A stretch of 21,824 nucleotides of DNA from Lingula anatina (taxonomy: Eukaryota > Brachiopoda > Lingulata > Lingulida > Lingulidae). How positions within the stretch are numbered: position 1 is the first letter of the stretch; each line of letters opens with the position of its first letter. The notes under the pieces are model-generated. The model had not been told where the DNA came from. It made no database searches and saw only the letters and a list, made by a program, of their open reading frames with translations. Shown here piece by piece: positions 9,357-21,824 of this stretch. The DNA lies in assembly GCF_001039355.2 (NCBI RefSeq), contig NW_019773722.1, positions 1-21,824 of the forward strand, given 5' to 3'. The position numbers were made by a program, and so were the translations under genes.

Positions 9357-12158
9357 TAATGTTCATTTGGTCTGAATAATAGAACGTCGTTTTCAAACCA
9401 ACCTGTTAAGAACATAGTAATTTATACACTGACTTACAGGACGAACCCTAAATATCTTATTTACACGAAAGATATTTACCAGTCTCAATCTTCGTTACAA
9501 GAGTGGCTAAAAAACAGACAGAGTTAGAAATGGAGTTATGGACCGACATTGGACGATCAATTTTTTCAAACGCCGATCTTATTTTCCTAATGTACATATA
9601 CGTTCTTGTAAAACAATAAAACTAAATGATAACATCAAGTGATTAAAATGATCATTGTAGTAGACTTCCTAGGCAGTGTTATAACGTTTTGCAAGTCGTC
9701 TCTTTATAATTATTAACATACAATCTGATGTTCTGTGACATATTGATATAGCATCATGATTAACGTACTCATCACGTACGTAGAGAACCTCTAGAATTAC
9801 CTGATCTATTAAACCCCTCTAGCCGTTAATTGAAAAGAAATGATTCATTTTTACATATATAACTTAAATGATAAAAATTACCATATCCATTAACATAGAG
9901 AGTCATTAATTCGTGCTGTTTTATCAAGTCATTTGTTCTTCGTTAAGTTTCTAACAACAACAAAGAGTGTCATTTACCTATATATCAATCCGTTCAGGTG
10001 TTCCACTGGCGAAAAGCAATTTCAATATCTTAAAATCTTCTTATATTATTATATAAATAGCTTTAGAACTAGTTTACTAACTTTCTCTTCTGCCTCCTGT
10101 CTTTTGAGATACTGACAAAGCAACTAAAACCGTTGAGGTTCTCAATGATTTATTGATTCATGGGATGAGATAAGGAGTTCCTCTATAAAAAAACAATGAC
10201 AATTGTTATTAGACATTTGTGTTCGTGATCGGATTGACCTAAGGAAATTTATAACACGTACCATGAACATATTTTGACACCAAAAGTAATCAATGACCAA
10301 ATTGCAAGTTTATTGATCATGCTTTTGAAAAGTTTCTGATATCGAATAATTCGTCAAAGCATCTTCTGCAACAATGGAGTAGTTACCCCAATGCCTTCAA
10401 TACATTAACTTTTCTAATGAATGTTTAATTAGACCGCCCAAGTAAGGTTAGAACTTTATTCTTCGGCATTAATATAACCTGTCATATACACTCAGTTCAA
10501 AACTGAAAAGTGGTTAATTAAGTAATAAAGAAAATTTATAATGAAAAACGATATGTTGTACATGTATATGTTGATATGTCGTTATGGATTAGACAGCCAT
10601 TTTGTATACCCTTCAAATAGCCTCAGATGTTTCATATAACTTCACTCATGAGATCTAAATCAGCAAAATATTTTAAATTTGTGATAAGCCCTTATTTAGG
10701 TCTGAAGAGTAAAACAATTCAATATATGCAGGTGGCCGTTTTGGTTTTGACTAAAGGTACCAAAATGATTCTAAACTGTAAAGGCATTTCCTTTTAGATA
10801 ATTCTAATGCATAGTTGAGCTAAAATAAATGTATCAGCCAAGATTAAGGATACTTCATATGCACGAGTTTATACATCTATTGGAATTGGCGGCAATCAAG
10901 GATATCTAGAGTTCCCTAAAGATGCACAAGTGGCAACTTAAGTAATTGTGATTTAGGTCAAAACCAAAAAAAAAAAACACTTTATAAAAACAAAAATGTC
11001 CAGTTCTCGAAAAATATTTCACCCGGGCTACAATTCGATTATATAGAAAAAATTATTTTCGTAGTCTAGACCTTTTTTTAATATAATGACAGCAGCCGTT
11101 ATCGAAATTCGAAGTGTATTGAAACCAGCCACAAAGTTACAATGAAACTGGCGAGAGGCCAGTTTAATAATTGCTCTTAAGGCGTTGACGCAAAATATAT
11201 ATATCCTGCAATTAAGAAAAGCCAATATTGTATCCAAGGATATTCGTACACATGGAGCATGATCAATAAACAAAGAAAATAAAATTTCACAAAAAAGGAA
11301 ACGCTTGATTAACATAGGTGACGCACACGTATTTTTTTTCAATATCTATGTTGTAAGCATGCTTGGGAAGTGTTTATTGAATGAGTGACCAATACGAGTT
11401 CCTCGATCGTCTAGCATGTTCGTTTAACAAAGGGTTATTTTACCATTAGTGTGTGTGTGTGTGTGTGTGTATGTGTGGATATATTAGTAGGAGGGTCCAT
11501 AGTTGGTGACGTATTAAAAACGAGATCAACTATCATTTAATTTTCCTTGTTGCGAAATTTATTCAACCCTTTTTGTAGCATACAGACATAAGCAGTAATA
11601 ACCTTGGTAAAATAAACGATAATAAACGTGCAATTCTTTTGCCACAAAATAGCTCTTAACTGTCCTGTATCGGAATAGAAACTAATAATTCAAATAATCT
11701 GATGGTATCATTTAACGTTAATGAAAAGACATTACATTTTTGAAGCCAAATACATTACTAACTGTCATTGAATTTTCATCACCCATATGTACACCCAGTT
11801 CAAGTTTAACTAAAGCTGAATGTAGAGCAACTCAAGGAAGTAGAGATACCCTAAGCATCAGGCACGATGTATAGCAGTTTCTTCATTTTCAAGTCCCTAT
11901 CTGTACATGCCAATTGGACTCTGCCATTCATTAGCAACCTTGATTGAAGCTTCGAAGTTCACAACGCCAATCCTAAACGGTCATTTTTGTATCCGAATTC
12001 CATAGCCCCATTGAAGAGGAGATGAGTTACATTAGTAAATATACGCGTCTTTCATTGTGATTGGCACCACGGTGATTTCTATCAAACACCACTGAATTCC
12101 ACACGAGACAAGCGAGCGTGCACAAAAAATTGAAAATGAAGAAGATGAAGACATCCCC
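9357..12158. other. Intergenic, no gene recognised
   Basis: AT-rich throughout. Open frames (9933-10115 +, 11028-11342 -) have random-looking composition and no domain signature. It includes a (GT)11 run at 11449-11470. Confidence 0.5.
11449..11470. repeat. (GT)11 microsatellite
   Basis: Eleven GT units followed by ATGTGTGG. Confidence 0.9.
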
Positions 12159-12286
12159 CTCTGCCAGGGTCACAAATCGATTTTTTTTGGCCAGATATTC
12201 AGAGATATGTCTCTATCTAAATCATGGCTAGATTCTCTGTCGATATAAAGAAAAATAGCCGTAATAAATCCGTGGCCCTGGTAGAG
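12159..12286. mobile_element. 128-bp palindromic miniature element
   Basis: The left end CTCTGCCAGGGTCAC and the reverse complement of the right end CTCTACCAGGGCCAC are inverted repeats. The interior is also partly self-complementary (GATATTCAGAGA facing TCTCTATCT). The CAGGG core is common in hAT-type MITEs, but no direct flanking repeat was found, so the assignment is tentative. Confidence 0.5.
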
Positions 12287-13660
12287 AGTAGAAACCTAGA
12301 TCTTAGGCTAGGAAGTAAGGTTGGTTCCGAGCAACAATCCGCCTTTCACTTATGTTATCCTCGAGAATGGTGGCCAGCATATTGAACAAAAGACAGAGTA
12401 CATGACCTTGACCTAGATAATGATGAACCATATCCATATCATCTACTTCCTGGAGTTTGTTTTGAAGGTTTTACTTAAACCTGTACTGGGTGCATATTAT
12501 ATCATAATTTACACCACTTAAAATCTTAAGTCAATTCTCAAGGGAGCTCTAGTATTTTATCACACGAAAGATACAGTCTGCCTCTGATAGGCCTGTATTT
12601 TATTTTTCATGAAAATTATACAACTGAGACCTCTTATCCTCAGCATTCATGATTAAACGTTTAATTAACTTATTTTTGCAAAATATGAAGGACCACCTTA
12701 TTTAGGGCGCAAAGCTTATTTTAGAATAAATTAAACAGCAAGAAAAATGCAGTCGTCAAGTAAAAATGCTAGAGCTCCTTTAAAATCAACAAATGCTCCT
12801 TGGGAGCATCATGCTTTTTACTGTTGTGTCTATATACTGCGTATCTACGTATGTAGAGTGCACACCTAATTCGGTAACATTTAGCTTATTTTAAAATAAT
12901 AAACAACGTATGCTTAAAAACTTAGGTTATAAACGTAAATGTTAAGATATGGTAAGTAACATTGATTTCGTGCCTGCATGGGTGTATGGTCCTTGACAAA
13001 AATTACACTGATAAAGACGACTTTGCTGCGGGACAAATATCACAAAGTTACTCTTATATAAGTGACACACAGATTCAAACACAAGCACGCACACACACAC
13101 ATTTAGGATGCCACACATGCACGCACATGATATATACAAGCACACACTTTTAAACAAACACAAAAGCAAGCTAGCAATCACATGCATAAAAACCAATAAA
13201 CATTGAAGTGTAGTGTATGACTTAGTCATACCATCCACTGGCGGAACCAACGTTATGCTAAACGGGCAGGGGGTAACAAAATGGACGCGGAAAATACATG
13301 TATAAAAAGATACAAACGGGTGCTTTTCATGTGATATGCTGGACACGTGGCCTGAGTTGGGTATTAAAAACGGTATTTCTAACTAACAACCCGTTAGCAA
13401 TGCATTGTCATGGGAATTATTCCGTTGACTGTAGTTATTGTTGTTATACTTATTAGGCCTATACTTACTTTTCTTTTTGGGGTGGAAAGAAAGGGGATAT
13501 GTCAGAAGATAAAGGGATACATGACCCAATGTGGGCCCTGCGTCCACCATTCCTCCACAAATGTATAGATGTAAGATACAATACATGATAAGCTACAGAC
13601 AGATATGGCACCGTGAAACCGTTACAACAAAATCTGATGTTTCTTCTTAAACCATGCAGT
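12287..13660 (-). other. Probable 3'UTR and downstream flank of gene A
   Basis: No exon recognised. A CA-rich tract near 13088-13150 makes open frames on both strands (12942-13346 -, 12962-13153 +) that look like simple-sequence artefacts. The first kilobase after the stop is a plausible 3'UTR. Confidence 0.4.
12599..12604 (-). terminator. Candidate poly(A) signal of gene A
   Basis: AATAAA on the minus strand, about 1.06 kb downstream of the stop. An ATTAAA lies at 12659-12664. No nearer canonical hexamer was found, so the 3'UTR would be about 1 kb and include the CA/GT-rich stretch near 13088. Weak evidence. Confidence 0.25.
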
Positions 13661-19222
<5,562 letters not shown>

Positions 19223-19958
19223 GAAAGGGTGGCCGTTTCGATCTATCTCCGACTATATAGTCTTAAGCGGAGTGTTCGAGCCAGTGGAGGGCCGCACGGG
19301 CCGCGAATCTCTGCACGTCCCTGAAACTTAAACAATTCACACTCATGTTCTTTATGTTTTATTATGTACAGAATATGCAGCGACTCGAAGAAGTTGCTTT
19401 TACCCTGGCTCTTTCTATATTCTGTGTACTTATCACTTTAACTATGTTGCCATGGAGAAAATATGGTCACATGGCTAGTGATAATCTATATCTTTCTAAA
19501 TTTATTAGATAAATGAAGTAAAAAAGATAAAACAAACAAACATAAATTCTCTATACCTGTGTAACGGTTACTACAGTAAGTACAGCTTTATTTACCTCGG
19601 GATTATGATACTTAAGTTTTACTTCGCAACGTGCGTTTATGCGTAAAAAAACAATAATAATAATGATAATAAAAGACTGATCATGTGCACCGTCTGGACA
19701 CGTGCTGCCGCTGTCTCTAATACATTGTCGGTTACATATTTTAGAATAACGCACATTTCACTCTTGCTCAAATAGTCATACTCTAGCACTCCCGTTATCT
19801 AGTTAACATTATAATCATTCATGAGTAAGCCTGGAAATTTGGTGAAAAACACTGGTGTGACTGTTGTGACTGAATACGCCTACTCGTCTCTACTGCAATG
19901 TACATATAATGTTGTCACCATTGTCCAAACAACCCACCAAACACATATCGCCATTTAC

Positions 19959-20015
19959 ATAACGTTACCATAACGTTTTTTTATATATAATAATGTAACA
20001 ATGTGGTAACGTTAT
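19959..20015. repeat. Inverted repeat ATAACGTTACCA / TGGTAACGTTAT
   Basis: Perfect 12-bp arms separated by 33 bp of AT-rich sequence. It could be a very small MITE core or a cruciform-prone site. Confidence 0.7.
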
Positions 20016-20353
20016 CAAAAAGTTATTTGTTTGTTGCTGGGAAAAGTAACACCAGTGTCATCACGCACCATGTTATCAACTCTCCAGGGTATAGGCCTAC
20101 TGTATAACCCGGAAGTGTTTCGTATCGATAAATGTAAACCCTTTCTCCATGGATAGGACGTAATATATAAGTCTCCACATGAATATATTTCTCCCAGTAT
20201 TGTGTATTATGCTTTAAGGAGATATTTGCCAAGAAAGATCTATTAGAGGTGATTCTGCTAAAACCGAGCGACGAGTCACCAAATCTCAGAAATCTTACTT
20301 GATTGTTCTAGGTATTTTACGAACGCTTGCCTACGTATGAATACACCCCCACT

Positions 20354-20368
20354 CCCCCCCCCCCCCCC
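20354..20368. repeat. C15 homopolymer
   Basis: A run of 15 C. It creates the Gly-rich stretch of a spurious minus-strand frame. Confidence 0.85.
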
Positions 20369-20570
20369 TTTTTGAAAATAGATAAATAAATGAAAGTAAA
20401 TAAATAAATTATCTCTGGTAAACACAGACAAACACACAGTGCTAAGATATGACCATTTGAACTTATTTAACTTTATCACCAGCAAGGAAATGAAATGACA
20501 CACATGACATTGATCAAATACGCGCCGAAGTGTTTCGTACATGTTTCGGATTACACTTTCTTGTACTTAC

Positions 20571-20692
20571 TTTTCTCAATCTTTATCTCATGAACGGCCT
20601 TATGTAAGCATAACAGATAAAACACTTTCAGAAATCACCGAATCGGATTTCCAATGCTGCTTCAGCAAATAAACCTTTGGCTAAGATGGCGG
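20571..20692 (-). promoter_or_regulatory. Possible non-coding first exon and YY1-like promoter element of gene A
   Basis: On the minus strand, CCGCCATCTT (20692-20683) matches the YY1 consensus often found just downstream of transcription starts. About 110 bp further on is a perfect donor, GAAAA|GTAAGT, at 20570-20569. The acceptor at 19321-19322 in front of the ATG exon would complete a 1.25-kb 5'UTR intron. The segment contains two tiny upstream reading frames, ATG-CTT-ACA-TAA and ATG-AGA-TAA. This is inference from motifs only. Confidence 0.33.
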
Positions 20693-21824
20693 ATAGGTCT
20701 TAATTGGAGGGGATTTTTTTTAATCATTCTATTTTCATAATGGCAGGTGGAAATATATGAAGCCCATCGATACAGATGACGTTAATCTATTGTGCATGAC
20801 CCCAGATAGAACGAATCAGATTTGTGTATTAACTTGTTGAGAGACTGTTTAATTTGATTTGTCATTGTAGATGTTTATTGGAGGATGGAGGGGTTGTTGG
20901 AAGTCAATAATATAAGATTTTCCTAGAAACTTGACCCGAGACTCCAGATCGTTATCTTTGTATTTTTACTTGCGTATATGTAGACAAGGGCTTAAAGCGC
21001 GTAGATATAAAACCTATTGCTGATAAGCCACAGATGAACATTTTGATAATGCTGAAAAGATGAAAAGGGCGGAGGGGGGGGGCATGTACGTATCTCCGAA
21101 AATGTGCAGTTTCCAATGCAAGCGTTTGGTTAGTTAAGATTAACCGTGCTTTAAAAGAAAAATATCAAGTGAATACATCAAAACTTGAAGAATTAATTTT
21201 TTTAGGCAAGAAGTGTCTACGTAGACTTAGAATTTGCGCGTGGGGCTATTTGACTGATTATCCATTGGACATTTCAAAATTTTCTTTAAACAACAGTGCA
21301 TAGCGCACCAATTTATCTACTTCAACCTTTCCAAATATAAAATACATGCAAGCATTCACACCGCTTTGGGAGTCTAAGTTTTTAATTTAAAAATTCAAAC
21401 CAAGAATTCAATGTGTGGTAATCTTAAGCATCGGTGTATATACTGGTTTTTCAACGAACATGCTTTAATGTAATTCAAACTTATACTCAGACATTAATAG
21501 CATGGCAAAAAAAGTATTTACATAAAGCACCAACTGCAGTTCTTCACCAGTTCTTGAATTCACCCAAGAAAGGACATTGTATGTAAGTCAACTTTACCGA
21601 AGTACCAGGAATATTTCTTGTCATTCTAGTTAATAGTAACTACCTTTCACTTACTGGACAAAGCTCAAAGGGGATACTGTTAGAAGCACATGACTGGGCA
21701 ATAAATATGATTGCTTTATATTTGAATTATAATTTATTGAAAGAAAAAGAAAAACAGCAAATGATGTCGTTGTGTTTTTATTTAAATCACGGCAAAAGCT
21801 GACATTTTGTTCATTTTGTGCATA
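20693..21824. other. Intergenic right end, no gene recognised
   Basis: AT-rich, with a short G-run near 21074-21082. No exon, RNA gene or element could be supported. Confidence 0.5.

Larger units (their letters stand above)
19321..20570. other. Upstream region or 5'UTR intron of gene A
   Basis: No coding exon recognised. It contains a 12-bp perfect inverted repeat (19959-19970 and 20004-20015). A minus-strand frame ending in a phase-0 GT donor at about 19559 (..VTVTQ|GTATAG) was considered as an alternative first exon, but its product is not signal-like. Confidence 0.4.

Noticed and set aside
11028-11342. 104-aa minus-strand frame
   Set aside because: Composition typical of AT-rich noncoding DNA, with no motif and no splice support.
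12942-13346. 134-aa minus-strand frame
   Set aside because: Driven by a CA/GT repeat tract. There is no start context or domain, and it lies in the likely 3'UTR of gene A.
19253-19260. CTATATAG as a TATA box for gene A
   Set aside because: It lies only about 31-38 bp before the ATG. A strong splice acceptor further upstream makes it more likely to be transcribed leader.

Overview
The window looks like nuclear DNA of a marine invertebrate animal. It is AT-rich and full of microsatellites, with several non-autonomous DNA transposons and a fragment of a non-LTR retrotransposon. Coding sequence is split into short exons with GT-AG (and one GC-AG) introns. There are no bacterial-style operons, tRNA, rRNA or CRISPR arrays. 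I cannot name the species; a lophotrochozoan (mollusc or brachiopod-like) or an invertebrate deuterostome would fit.

I can support two genes, both on the minus strand and in tandem. Gene A (13661-19222; possible non-coding first exon near 20571-20692) is a TNF-receptor-superfamily (TNFR) type I membrane protein. Seven coding exons join in phase to 1416 nt, giving 471 aa: signal peptide, 16-Cys TNFR-type ectodomain, one transmembrane helix, and a 248-aa cytoplasmic tail. The tail has an octapeptide tandem repeat, a proline-rich stretch and no visible death domain. Gene B (76-3252, with a likely signal-peptide exon at 6314-6364) is a smaller TNFR-like paralogue. It has a CRD fragment closely resembling gene A's (both contain a CGxCxPGYK core), a transmembrane exon with the same 1-1 phases, and a short basic tail. 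Its N-terminal ectodomain is not settled.

Layout on the + strand: gene B tail exon (76-275); a 676-bp TIR element full of CATTC/GAATG motifs (1049-1724); gene B transmembrane exon (1781-1885); a diverged tandem repeat (about 2013-2390); gene B CRD exons (2807-3252) beside a (TA)n tract; a retrotransposon remnant (3853-4019); duplicated CArG/CRE-like motifs (4092-4180); the gene B signal exon (6314-6364); a 2.1-kb foldback-type element with a perfect 9-bp target duplication (7229-9356); about 4 kb with no recognisable gene; gene A (13661-19222), carrying a hAT-type MITE and a triplicated splice-acceptor segment in its introns; then gene A's upstream region.

The two receptors probably act at the cell surface, binding TNF-family ligands and signalling through cytoplasmic adaptors. 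That role is inferred from the family. Exon models come from splice motifs, phase and protein motifs read by eye. No transcript or database evidence was available.
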